Of a DNA stretch of 64,000 nucleotides, positions 9,269 through 16,874 are shown piece by piece. The stretch is from Silvibacterium dinghuense. GTDB taxonomy: Bacteria; Acidobacteriota; Terriglobia; Terriglobales; Acidobacteriaceae. The DNA lies in contig NZ_SDMK01000001.1 in assembly GCF_004123295.1 (NCBI RefSeq), positions 1,178,001 through 1,242,000 on the forward strand. The letters run 5' to 3'. Position 1 is the first letter of the stretch; the number at the start of each line of letters is the position of its first letter. Under the pieces are notes generated by a model. The model worked only from the letters and a program-made list of their open reading frames with translations, was not told the DNA's origin and did no database searches. A program made the position numbers and the translations under genes.

Positions 9269-10822
9269 TCAATCCTTGCGCACATAGAGCCGGTAAGCGA
9301 TGGCCCGCTGTTCAAACATGGGGAACTGCCGGTCGGCATAGAGCCGGTAATGCGCACCCAGGTAATCCGCGAAAGCCGGCCATAGAGACAGCTTGTCGTA
9401 CCCGAAGCGGTCACTGGGATAAAGCCCGACCGTCACCACGATCGCCCGCGGCGGATTCTGCTCCAGCTGCGACCAGAAGCGCTGCTGACTCTCAGTGACC
9501 ACCGGTCCCGGCCGACGGTTGAAAACAAAGTAGTCATAGGCCAGCCCGGTCGCCTGCATCAACTTCATGCGGTAGAGCACCGTGTCGCACTCGGCCGAGG
9601 TCGCCAGGCACTGGACATGGCCGGACAGCCCGGCGCCGCCCAGCGCATTCAAGTCCCGGGTCAGACCCTCTTCGTAGTCCTGCGACCAGGGACGCTTTGC
9701 TGCCGTGCGGGCATAGAGCGGAGCCAGCACCACGCCATATCCCACCGCGCCCACGGCCACCCAGCGCATCCAGCCGCGCTGCCGCAGCGCCTGGAAGAAG
9801 ACGATCCCGCACCACAGCAGCGTGAACGCGATCATCGGATAGCGATGGTAGGGCGTTCCCTTCTGCTGGTAGAAGTAGGAAAAGATGCCAAAGGCGATGC
9901 CGGTGAGCAGCAGCCGCTCCTCCCAGCTTCGCCAGCAGCGCATGGCCATGGTCAGCACCAGCGCCAGCACCGCCAGCGTCCGGAAAGACGAGGTCGAGCT
10001 GTTCATCAGCATCCAGTGCGGGTCGAAGTCGCCGAGATGCGCATAGAACGGCAGCATCTCATGCTCTTCCCGCAGGAAAAGCCCGAGGACCCCTTCATGC
10101 ACCAGGAATCCTCCGACAATCGCAAATGCGATCGCCAGCCCCGCCAGTCCGAAGAGCAGCGGTGACCAGATGGACCGTGCCTCGCGCCGGAAAGCCAGCA
10201 CCCCCACCGCCACCAGCAGCAGTGCCATGGGCAGAGGAATCGGCTTGATCGTCGCGGCATAGCCGGCGCAGAAGCCGACGAACAGCATCGGCCATGCGCG
10301 GCCATGGCGCAGCACCTGGAAGAGACAGGCGTAAGCCACCAACAACAGCGCAGCGATTACCAGATCGCGTTCGCCGGTTTCACCCATGCCGTCGCGGCCG
10401 TGAAAGAGTGCGAAGAGCACCGCGCTGAAGATGCCCGCGGCGCGGCTGTAAGGCCACGCGATCACCACCATCGCCGTGCCGATCACCCCGATCAGCAGGA
10501 CATCGAAGACGCGCCACGCCAGATCGCTCCAGCCCAGCATCCCCAGCACGGCGAAGTGCACCAGATAGGTTCCGGGCATGTTCATCTCGATGATGTCCCG
10601 GTAGGGCTTCATCCCATGCTTCATGAGGAAGATGAGATAGCTGAGCTGCGGCGCATCGTTGACCAGCGACCAGTGCCAGGTCTTGTCGATGAAATAGCCC
10701 AGCCAGAAGAGCAGGAAGAGGCACATCGCCGCCAGCACCGCGCGCCGGACGGTCTCCGGGCGCGAGGCGGTCGTCGACGGCGCCGCGCCGGAAGGAAGCG
10801 GAAAAGAATTCGAAGTCGTTGC
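9269..10822 (-). CDS. Polytopic membrane protein, GT-C/PMT-like glycosyltransferase family
   Basis: The protein is about 517 residues with roughly ten or more hydrophobic helices, beginning with VLAAMCLFLLFWLGYFI. After the first helix comes 'DAPQLSYLIFLMKHGMKPYRDIIEMNMPGTYLVHF', a periplasmic loop with acidic residues that resembles the catalytic loop of GT39/ArnT-type lipid-linked sugar transferases. The C-terminal soluble region (YDYFVFNRRPGP, ERQFPMFEQR-type) ends RLYVRKD. The start is uncertain. GTG 10822 lies just past the stop of the upstream glycosyltransferase; a TTG at 10903 would overlap that gene by 65 bp and lacks a ribosome-binding site. Pairing with a DPM1-like gene suggests a polyprenyl-phosphate sugar donor is made and used here. 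Confidence 0.8.
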   Translation of the reverse strand, partial: ATTSNSFPLPSGAAPSTTASRPETVRRAVLAAMCLFLLFWLGYFIDKTWHWSLVNDAPQLSYLIFLMKHGMKPYRDIIEMNMPGTYLVHFAVLGMLGWSDLAWRVFDVLLIGVIGTAMVVIAWPYSRAAGIFSAVLFALFHGRDGMGETGERDLVIAALLLVAYACLFQVLRHGRAWPMLFVGFCAGYAATIKPIPLPMALLLVAVGVLAFRREARSIWSPLLFGLAGLAIAFAIVGGFLVHEGVLGLFLREEHEMLPFYAHLGDFDPHWMLMNSSTSSFRTLAVLALVLTMAMRCWRSWEERLLLTGIAFGIFSYFYQQKGTPYHRYPMIAFTLLWCGIVFFQALRQRGWMRWVAVGAVGYGVVLAPLYARTAAKRPWSQDYEEGLTRDLNALGGAGLSGHVQCLATSAECDTVLYRMKLMQATGLAYDYFVFNRRPGPVVTESQQRFWSQLEQNPPRAIVVTVGLYPSDRFGYDKLSLWPAFADYLGAHYRLYADRQFPMFEQRAIAYRLYVRKD

Positions 10823-10838
10823 CACAGGGTCCCAGGCG

Positions 10839-11633
10839 TTAGGAAAGGAAACAGTGTTCCGGAATCGAGTAGGAGGTGAGCCGCTCTCCAGGCTCGTCGG
10901 CAAGGAAGTCCGGATTGCTCAGACCCATGGCCTTCAGCCGATAGTCGAGCGCCGTCCGCAACACACCGCAGCCGTACACCACGCTGCGCCGAAAGTTGAT
11001 GGACGAAGCCTCGGGGAAATAGCGTGTCGGGCACGAGATCTCACCCACGCGAAAGCCGAAGTGAAAGGCCTGCGCGAGCATCTGATTGTCGAAGACAAAA
11101 TCATCCGAACAGCTCAGCAGCGGCAGGCGCTCGAGGACCTTGCGGCTCCAGGCGCGATAGCCGGTGTGATACTCGGAGAGCTTTTGCCCCATGATCAGAT
11201 TCTGCGTAAAGGTCAGCGCGCGGTTGGAGATGTATTTATAGCGCGGCATGCCGCCCTTCAGCGCACCATTGCCGAGGATGCGCGAACCGAGGGCGCAGTC
11301 ATACTCGCCGCTCGCAATCAGACCCGCCATGGCGCCGACCAACCCCGGCGCGTACTGATAATCAGGATGCAGCATGACCACGATGTCTGCATCGGAGGCG
11401 AGCGCGGCCGTGTAGCAGGTCTTCTGATTGCCGCCGTAACCGCGATTACGGTCATGCCGGATTGTCTTGATGCCGAGACTTATTGCCAGCTGGCTCGTGT
11501 TGTCGGAGCTGGCATCGTCGGTCAGGATTAATTCGTCCACGACTTCCGGAGGTAGCTCACGCACCGTCCGTTCCAAAGTAAGTCCCGCGTTATAGGCGGG
11601 CAGGACGACAGCAACACGCTGCTGATGAATCAT
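10839..11633 (-). CDS. Family 2 glycosyltransferase (dolichol-phosphate mannosyltransferase-like)
   Basis: This 264-residue protein has an ATG at 11633 with GGAG at 6 nt. The GT-A fold is clear: RVAVVLPAYNAGLTLERTV at the N-terminus, ELILTDDASSDNTSQLA (nucleotide-binding acidic residues), NRGYGGNQKTCYTAAL, then VVMLHPDYQYAPG in the position of the DxD metal site, here reading HPD. SEYHTGYRAWSRKVLERLP is typical of polyprenyl-phosphate glycosyltransferases. No C-terminal membrane helices are present, so it is a soluble or peripheral enzyme. It is likely translationally linked to the membrane protein that follows (16-bp gap to the GTG chosen). Confidence 0.9.
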   Translation of the reverse strand: MIHQQRVAVVLPAYNAGLTLERTVRELPPEVVDELILTDDASSDNTSQLAISLGIKTIRHDRNRGYGGNQKTCYTAALASDADIVVMLHPDYQYAPGLVGAMAGLIASGEYDCALGSRILGNGALKGGMPRYKYISNRALTFTQNLIMGQKLSEYHTGYRAWSRKVLERLPLLSCSDDFVFDNQMLAQAFHFGFRVGEISCPTRYFPEASSINFRRSVVYGCGVLRTALDYRLKAMGLSNPDFLADEPGERLTSYSIPEHCFLS

Positions 11634-11941
11634 CCAAGCTCCACTTCATGTGATCAGGGATTTTTTGCCGGTATCTCCCGGCTCTTTCTCTCTACCTATG
11701 ACTGACGGAAGCCATATGGTTTTGTTGCACATTCAAGGCCGTAGAAAGTCTGATTTTATGTGTGATGCATAAGGATAGCGTTTCCAGCCAGATATCTGCG
11801 GAAAACCAGGCTACCTTAAATTACAAATCGTTCATAAACAGAAGTTAGAGGATTGTTTCTCCATAGAAGAAGCCGCGCACTATCTCGGAGGAACCAGATA
11901 GTGCGCGGCTTCTGTTTTGTACTGTTTGTACTGCTTGTGAC
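11634..11941. other. Intergenic stretch with promoter space and a hairpin
   Basis: No gene is supported here. The sequence is noticeably AT-richer than the surroundings, as expected for the promoter of the minus-strand glycosyltransferase operon. A strong hairpin lies at 11868-11913. Confidence 0.5.
11868..11913 (-). terminator. Long hairpin after the aminotransferase, probable terminator
   Basis: AGAAGCCGCGCACTATCT and its exact complement form an 18-bp stem around a 10-nt loop, about 29 bp past the aminotransferase stop. The T-rich tail (TCTGTTTTGT) is on the plus-strand side, so as a minus-strand terminator it lacks a classical U run. It may act bidirectionally or protect the mRNA 3' end. 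Confidence 0.65.
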
Positions 11942-13339
11942 TTACTTCTGCTCGGCTTCGACCATCGCCACACACTCTTCGAAGATATCGAGAGCAACCG
12001 CCGCCTCGTGCTCGTTGAGGATGAGCGGAGGAGCGAGGCGGATCGAGGTCTCGCCGCAGCCGAGGATCAGCAGGCCGCGCTCGAAGGCCAGCTCCACGAT
12101 GCGATCGCGCCACACGCCGGCAGCCTCTTTCGAATGCTGGTTCTTCACGATCTCGACACCGATCATCAGGCCGCGTCCGCGCACATCGCCTACGATGCCG
12201 TGCTTGGCCGGCCACGTCCGCAGCCGCTCCAGCATCTTCTCACCGATGGACGCGGCATTGGCAATGCCCTCGCGCTCGAGGATATCCATCGTCGTCAGGG
12301 CCGCCGCGATGGACACCGGGTTTCCACCGAATGTCGATGCGTGCGAGCCGGGCTTCCAGTCCATGACATGAGCCTTGGTCATGCAGATGCCGAGCGGCAT
12401 GCCCGAGGCAATGCCCTTGGCCGAGCAGACGATGTCGGGCTCGACACCGGTGTGCTGAATCGCCCACCACTTGCCGGTGCGGCCTGCGCCGGACTGCACC
12501 TCGTCGGCGACGAGAAGAATGCCGTACTTGTCGCAGATGCGGCGCAGCTCCTGCATGAAGATCGTCGGAGCCACGACGTAGCCGCCCTCACCCTGGATCG
12601 GCTCGACAAAGATGGCGGCTACTTCCTCGGGAGGCAGCGTGGTCTTGAAGAGGCGGTCTTCGATGTAGCGCGCACACTCGAGCGCGAAGGCATCCTTCTC
12701 TTCCTGCGAGTCACCGCAGCCGCGATAGGCATAGGGATAGCGCACATGCGTCACGCCCGGCACCAGCGGCGCGAAGCGGCGGCGCTGCTGCGGCTTCGAC
12801 GCGGTGAGCGAGAGTGCGCCCATGGTGCGTCCGTGAAAGGCGCCGAAGAAGGCGATCACATGCTGACGGCCGGTGTGGTAACGGGCGACCTTGAGCGCGC
12901 ACTCCACAGCTTCCGCGCCCGAGTTGCCGTAGTAGAAACGATGCGGTCCTGCCATCGGCGCAATCGCGGAAAGGCGCTCGGAGAGCGTCACCAGCGACTC
13001 GTAGTAGAAGTCGGTACCGGACATGTGGATCAGCTCGGCGGCCTGATCCTGAATCGCCTTCACCACTTCGGGATGACAATGGCCGGTCGAGGTAACCGCG
13101 ATGCCCGCTGCAAAGTCCAGAAACTCATTGCCGTCCACGTCTTCGACGCGGACGCCGCGGCCGCGCTTCGCAACCATCGGATAGGAGCGGGTATAGCTGG
13201 GCGAGATCAGCCGGTCGTCATCGGCCACAATGCGCGCTGCCTTCGGGCCGGGCAGCGGAGTCACCAGCTTGGGCCCGTACTGGGCGCGAACGTCGGCGGT
13301 GGTGGTAGGCTGCGTAAGGCTGGCTGTCGTGGTGCTCAT
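11942..13339 (-). CDS. Class III PLP aminotransferase (acetylornithine/4-aminobutyrate type)
   Basis: This 465-residue protein has a good AAGGAG ribosome-binding site before ATG 13339. It is a fold-type I PLP enzyme of the ornithine/GABA aminotransferase group. Motifs in order are DVDGNEFLDFAAGIAVTSTG, FYYGNSGAEAVECALKVAR (cofactor phosphate binding), FHGRTMGALSLT, FVEPIQGEGGYV, LLVADEVQSGAGRTGKWWA with the Asp that contacts the pyridine nitrogen, and CSAKGIASGMPLG with the Schiff-base Lys. The exact amino donor cannot be read from the sequence; 4-aminobutyrate, lysine or ornithine are all possible. It is transcribed alone. Confidence 0.92.
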   Translation of the reverse strand: MSTTTASLTQPTTTADVRAQYGPKLVTPLPGPKAARIVADDDRLISPSYTRSYPMVAKRGRGVRVEDVDGNEFLDFAAGIAVTSTGHCHPEVVKAIQDQAAELIHMSGTDFYYESLVTLSERLSAIAPMAGPHRFYYGNSGAEAVECALKVARYHTGRQHVIAFFGAFHGRTMGALSLTASKPQQRRRFAPLVPGVTHVRYPYAYRGCGDSQEEKDAFALECARYIEDRLFKTTLPPEEVAAIFVEPIQGEGGYVVAPTIFMQELRRICDKYGILLVADEVQSGAGRTGKWWAIQHTGVEPDIVCSAKGIASGMPLGICMTKAHVMDWKPGSHASTFGGNPVSIAAALTTMDILEREGIANAASIGEKMLERLRTWPAKHGIVGDVRGRGLMIGVEIVKNQHSKEAAGVWRDRIVELAFERGLLILGCGETSIRLAPPLILNEHEAAVALDIFEECVAMVEAEQK

Positions 13340-13980
13340 ACTGCGTCTCTCCTTGAATCCCTGCGGGATAGTCTGGGGCCTGCACCATTCCTATGTGGCG
13401 CGGGCAGATGGCCGAATGATTTCGTGTGAGAGAGTCTTCTTCCGGTCGCCGGGTGCTCGAGCGTACGTAGCTCAAGAGAAGCGCAGCGGCGGGCAGCGGC
13501 GACTAGGCGCTGCCGAAGAGGCTAGGTCGCGCGCTGGAAGGCAAAACACGCAGATGCTTCAGCACACGCAAATGCTTGCGAGGCGAAATCGCGCGCGCAT
13601 ACGCCCGGCTCCAGCTACGAGTGCTGGCGAAGATCACCGGGATGGCGGCGGACATCTGCATGGCTGACTTGTGAGGCAGCATAGCACGGGACCGGGCGTC
13701 CTGGCGAGGACCTGCCGTCCAGGCGATCCGCTCCCGTTGGTTGCGAATCCGACAGAACGCACCACCGAGAACACAAGCATAGAGGGGTTCGTGCCTTCCC
13801 ACCCAAGCGGAGCTTGGATGGGGCACCCGGGTTCTCTGCTGTTTGAGAGCATGAAACCTCTGGTACGGACATGCGTGCTTCCCCACCCGCTTTATTTTCT
13901 GATGGAGTGAAAAACAAAATTTCATTCGCGACCAGCGGGAGCGCGTGCCGAAGGCAATTCGCCCTGCGCGCAGCAGCCAG
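13340..13980. other. 640-bp region without a gene, holding C, A and C repeats
   Basis: Bases 13340-13480 are the upstream region of the aminotransferase. From 13700 onward repeats dominate: an inverted C element (13702-13750), an A hairpin (13794-13830) and a C element (13925-13983) that ends on the stop codon of the VWA gene. A short minus-strand frame at 13503-13661 was considered and rejected. Confidence 0.6.
13702..13750 (-). repeat. Inverted C element (shortened)
   Basis: It reads CTGCCGTCCAGGCGATCCGC then TCCCGTTGGTTGCGAATCC, the reverse complement of the C consensus with an internal deletion. With the A at 13794 and the C at 13925 it makes a C'-A-C arrangement. Confidence 0.65.
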
Positions 13981-13983
13981 TTA
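13794..13983 (+). repeat. Composite A + C repeat fused to the VWA gene stop
   Basis: The A part (13794-13830) is TTCCCACCCAAGCGGAGCTT...GGGGCACCCGG. The C part (13925-13983) has TTCGCGACCAGCGGGAGCG, CCGAAGGC and CGCCCTGCGCGCAGCAGCC, and runs into TTA at 13981, the reverse complement of the VWA gene's TAA stop. Confidence 0.85.
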
Positions 13984-15039
13984 CCGCGCCATGGCGTAGT
14001 AGCCGGAGCGGACCACGAACTTTGCCTCGCATGTGCGGCAGCGCAGCCGGATCTCATGGAATTTTCCGTCGGCTTTGAAGTTCGGCGGCAGATACGTGAG
14101 CCGGTACTGATTGCGCTGCTCGGCTTCGATCTCCTGCATGACCTTCCACGCCGCGTCCGCATCGAGGCGATAGAAGACTTTGCCGCCGGTCTGCGCCGCA
14201 AGCGTCTCAAGCATATGTTGCCCGGCCGCAATAAAGGCCGAATGCCGACTGTTGCTGATCGCATAAATGGCCGTACGCGAGCGCTGGCACATATCGACCG
14301 CTTCGCTCAGGTACACGCGGCTGGCGTTATCTTCTCCATCGCTGAACAGGACAAGGAAATTGCCCGTGGCCTCGCCGCGGAATTGGCTCCACCGGTCGCG
14401 GCACTCGCGATAGACGGTGTCATAGATCGCCGTATCCGCAATGCGGTTGGCACGCCATCCGATCTTGTCCGCGCCCGCTGTAAGAGCCGCACCGGAGTCG
14501 GTCCAGTCGGCAAGCGGAAGCACATCCTGATCGAACTGCGCGACGAAAGCCTGATCTACGCCTGGCCTGAGCAGCCGCGAGGCATACATCTGCATGATGG
14601 CGCGGTTCTCATCCAGTGAGCCCTCCATCGAAGGGCTAGCGTCGAAGAGAAAGCCGCCCCGGATGGGCAGGTCCTCGAAGGACTTGAGCATGGTGATGTG
14701 CTTCTGCACCTTGCCGTCCTCGCGCAACTCGATGTCCTTCTGAGTGAGATGTGTGAGTGGACGCCTATTCTCATCGACCGCATGAAAGGTCACGCCAATC
14801 TCATTCGCCTGCACGTGCAGCGTATAGGGCGAGGATGCATCCTGTTGCGCTGTGCCACGCAAAGCGCATGCAAGCAGAACGAGGATGAGAATCCGGACGC
14901 GACGCGTTTTGAAAAGATGCGGAAGACAAGAATCTTGAGCGGATACAGCATCGCCTTCCCACGTTTCAGAATCGAGACGTGGGGGACCCGGCTTCCTGAT
15001 CCCTCCAGCGTTCTTCATGCGCTTGTTCGACGCAGCCAC
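13981..15039 (-). CDS. VWFA-related acidobacterial domain protein
   Basis: The protein is about 352 residues from GTG 15039 (weak GGAAAG upstream); ATG 15018 is possible. The von Willebrand A domain has a MIDAS motif DASPSME, with the downstream Thr/Asp region YDTVYREC and FSDGEDNAS. The preceding region (NEIGVTFHAVDENRRPLTHL) and the ending LRCRTCEAKFVVRSGYYA match the acidobacterial VWFA-related family, which is usually exported. A hydrophobic stretch (RILILVLLACALRGTAQQ) is a signal peptide, but it sits unusually far in, at about residues 49-66. The stretch before it (GPPRLDSETW) is the translation of an A' repeat, so the annotated N-terminus may be artificial. The stop lies in a C repeat. 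Confidence 0.85.
   Translation of the reverse strand: MAASNKRMKNAGGIRKPGPPRLDSETWEGDAVSAQDSCLPHLFKTRRVRILILVLLACALRGTAQQDASSPYTLHVQANEIGVTFHAVDENRRPLTHLTQKDIELREDGKVQKHITMLKSFEDLPIRGGFLFDASPSMEGSLDENRAIMQMYASRLLRPGVDQAFVAQFDQDVLPLADWTDSGAALTAGADKIGWRANRIADTAIYDTVYRECRDRWSQFRGEATGNFLVLFSDGEDNASRVYLSEAVDMCQRSRTAIYAISNSRHSAFIAAGQHMLETLAAQTGGKVFYRLDADAAWKVMQEIEAEQRNQYRLTYLPPNFKADGKFHEIRLRCRTCEAKFVVRSGYYAMAR
14956..14991 (+). repeat. A' hairpin repeat inside the VWA gene's 5' end
   Basis: TTCCCACGTTTCAGAATCGA then GACGTGGGGGACCCGG: a hairpin with the A' stem (CACGTTTC/GAGACGTG, one G-T pair) and the shared GGGACCCGG flank. It lies between the candidate start codons and the signal peptide of the VWA protein. 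Confidence 0.8.
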
Positions 15040-15102
15040 ACTCTTTCCGTCTCACTCCCCGGGCGTGAAATCTGTTCCACCTGGAGCAGAACGGACGTTT
15101 GT

Positions 15103-15232
15103 GCTTCCCCACCCAAGCGGAGCTTGGATGGGGCACCCGGGTTATTTTTGAAAGCAAAATTTCGTTCGCGACCAACGGGAGCGCCACGCGCAGCGAAGGG
15201 CCCGGACGGCCAGTCCTGCGCGAAGCAGGCTA
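15103..15232 (+). repeat. Composite A + C repeat fused to the gluQ stop
   Basis: The A part (15103-15140) has CCCACCCAAGCGGAGCTTGG and GGGGCACCCGGG. The C part (15164-15232) has TTCGCGACCAACGGGAGCG, CCCGGACGGCCAGTCCTGCG and GCGAAGCAGGCTA. The last CTA is the reverse complement of the gluQ TAG stop at 15230. Confidence 0.85.
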
Positions 15233-16201
15233 GTCACGAGGGGCGATGCGGCTCGGCATGCCCAGCAGCGCGAGGCGCAGATCATGCGGGTCGCGTCCCA
15301 TCTCGCGCAGCGTACGCAGGGCCAGCGCATTGTGCCGCTTCGCCAGCCGGTTTCCATCCTTATCGCGGATGAGCGGACAGTGATACCAGCGCGGCGGCTC
15401 GAGCCCCAGCGCCTCGTAAAGCAATATCTGACGCGCGGTCGACTTCAGCAGGTCTTCGCCGCGCACCACTTCAGTGATGCGCATGGCCGCGTCGTCGACC
15501 ACGCAGGCCAGCTGATAGCTCGGCACATCGTCGCGCCGCCACACCAGAAAATCGCCGAAGTCGCGCCCTGCCACGTAGCGCTGCGGACCGAAGTGGATGT
15601 CGTCAAACTCGATCGCACGCCCATCGGGCACGCGGAAACGCCAGTTCACGCCGGCAGGCTCGTCGTAAGGGCGCGGCTTCTCATCCTGATTGGAAAATCC
15701 CGCACCGGGCATTACCGGTAGCGGACGGCACGTGCCCGGATAGCGCGGCTCGTCGTCCTCGCCCCCTTGTTCCTGGCTTTCGTGGGGCGCACCGACGGCC
15801 GCAGCCAGATCCTTGCGCGAGCAGCGGCAGGGATAGATCCATCCGCCATCGCGCAACTTTCGCCATGCCTCGAGATAGAACGTGCGCCGCTTGCTCTGAC
15901 TGTAAGGGCGATAGCGGCCGCCGAGCTCCGGCCCTTCCTGCCAGTGGATGCCCAGCCAGCGCAGGTCTGTAACCATAGCGGTGACAAATTCCGGCCGCGC
16001 CCGCTGCGTGTCGAGATCCTCGTTGCGCAGCACCAGCACGCCTCCGGCATCCTTTGCCCGCTGGTAGGCGGCCAGAAACGTCGCCGCGTGACCGACATGC
16101 AGCAGGCCGGTCGGCGAGGGCGCGAGGCGTCCGCGGTAGGTGCGCTGCCTGTCGGCGAGAAGTGTGAGCGGGTTCAGCATGCGGCAGAAAGTCCTCTTCA
16201 T
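15230..16201 (-). CDS. gluQ: Glutamyl-Q tRNA(Asp) synthetase
   Basis: The protein is about 323 residues. The start at 16201 is preceded by AGGCGAG; ATG 16180 is also possible. It is a shortened glutamyl-tRNA synthetase without the anticodon-binding domain, which attaches glutamate to the queuosine base of tRNA(Asp). Signature I is RLAPSPTGLLHVGHA (HVGH for HIGH). The zinc-binding region has PCRCSRKDL and a following Cys near YPGTCR. The KMSKS-like motif is degenerate (NRLAKRHNAL), as usual for this family. Presence of the enzyme implies that the organism makes or salvages queuosine. The stop codon is inside a C repeat. Confidence 0.9.
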   Translation of the reverse strand: MKRTFCRMLNPLTLLADRQRTYRGRLAPSPTGLLHVGHAATFLAAYQRAKDAGGVLVLRNEDLDTQRARPEFVTAMVTDLRWLGIHWQEGPELGGRYRPYSQSKRRTFYLEAWRKLRDGGWIYPCRCSRKDLAAAVGAPHESQEQGGEDDEPRYPGTCRPLPVMPGAGFSNQDEKPRPYDEPAGVNWRFRVPDGRAIEFDDIHFGPQRYVAGRDFGDFLVWRRDDVPSYQLACVVDDAAMRITEVVRGEDLLKSTARQILLYEALGLEPPRWYHCPLIRDKDGNRLAKRHNALALRTLREMGRDPHDLRLALLGMPSRIAPRD

Positions 16202-16227
16202 TATCTCGCCTGCACAACGAAGACACA

Positions 16228-16261
16228 CCGGGTGCCCCATGTCTCGCATTTGAGACGTGGG
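16228..16261 (-). repeat. A' hairpin repeat (inverted)
   Basis: CCGGGTGCCCCATGTCTCG then CATTTGAGACGTGGG: the reverse complement of the A' consensus, placed directly after the acetyltransferase stop (16263) and upstream of gluQ. Confidence 0.75.
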
Positions 16262-16262
16262 A

Positions 16263-16742
16263 TCACAGTCCGTCTGCCGAAACGCTTTCGGCCATGGTCC
16301 GTGCATCCTCCCAGACCATCCACTGCTCATGGAGTGCCTGTGCGCCGCATCTTGCGTAGAGCCGTCGCGCCACTCTGTTCGCAGGATCGACATTCACGCA
16401 GACACGGCTCAGCTGTTGCTCCACGAACCACACGCCCATGCGTGACATGAGCCGAACAGCGACATCCTCGCCGCGCCGGTGTGCGACGACGTTGATCCAT
16501 TGCAGTTCACCGTCGCAGTCAAACCTTCGCGTACGATGTCCGGCGACGAACCCCACCACGCTGCCCGCATCGTCCGCTACGAAGATCGCTCGTTCCAGGA
16601 GCGCATGCTGCGGGGAGTGCTGGCCGAGCCGATAGCGGATCAGGCGCTCCATCCAGAACTCGCGCTCTCCCCATGCCGCGGCACGCAACTCCGCCATAAC
16701 GGGAAAATCCGCGTCTTCGGCCATGCGCAGCACGATGCTCAT
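16263..16742 (-). CDS. GNAT family N-acetyltransferase
   Basis: The 159-residue protein begins at ATG 16742, chosen because GGAGG lies 7 nt upstream. Codons further upstream read through an A' repeat. The fold is GNAT: N-terminal RMAEDADFPVMAELRAAAW, central strand AIFVADDAGSVVGFVAGHR, then LQWINVVAHRRGEDVAVRLM in the acetyl-CoA pyrophosphate-binding position (R-R-G-E-D in place of Q/R-x-x-G-x-G/A), and VCVNVDPANRVARRLYARCGAQ at the C-terminus. The acceptor substrate is unknown. Gluq lies downstream on the same strand after an A' repeat. Confidence 0.85.
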   Translation of the reverse strand: MSIVLRMAEDADFPVMAELRAAAWGEREFWMERLIRYRLGQHSPQHALLERAIFVADDAGSVVGFVAGHRTRRFDCDGELQWINVVAHRRGEDVAVRLMSRMGVWFVEQQLSRVCVNVDPANRVARRLYARCGAQALHEQWMVWEDARTMAESVSADGL

Positions 16743-16792
16743 GGAAAATCCTCCACAGCCCCCGCTTACCAGAGATGACAGGTTCATACTCT

Positions 16793-16868
16793 CCCACGTC
16801 TCAGAATCGAGACGTGGGGCACCCGGTCGTTTCCCCACTCAAGCCAACTGCGGGCTTGAATGGGCCAC
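16793..16868 (+). repeat. A' hairpin followed by a degenerate A hairpin
   Basis: The A' copy (16793-16825) has stem CCCACGTCTC / GAGACGTGGG with loop AGAATC, ending GGGGCACCCGG. Right after it, 16831-16868 reads CCCCACTCAAGCC...GGCTTGAATGGG, a diverged A stem. This tandem arrangement puts both stem types side by side, just past the polymerase gene stop at 16875. Confidence 0.8.
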
Positions 16869-16874
16869 TGTCAA

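Noticed and set aside
13503-13661. Short minus-strand frame with a duplicated KHLRVL motif
   Set aside because: No ribosome-binding site, basic low-complexity product, and it lies in repeat-rich intergenic DNA.
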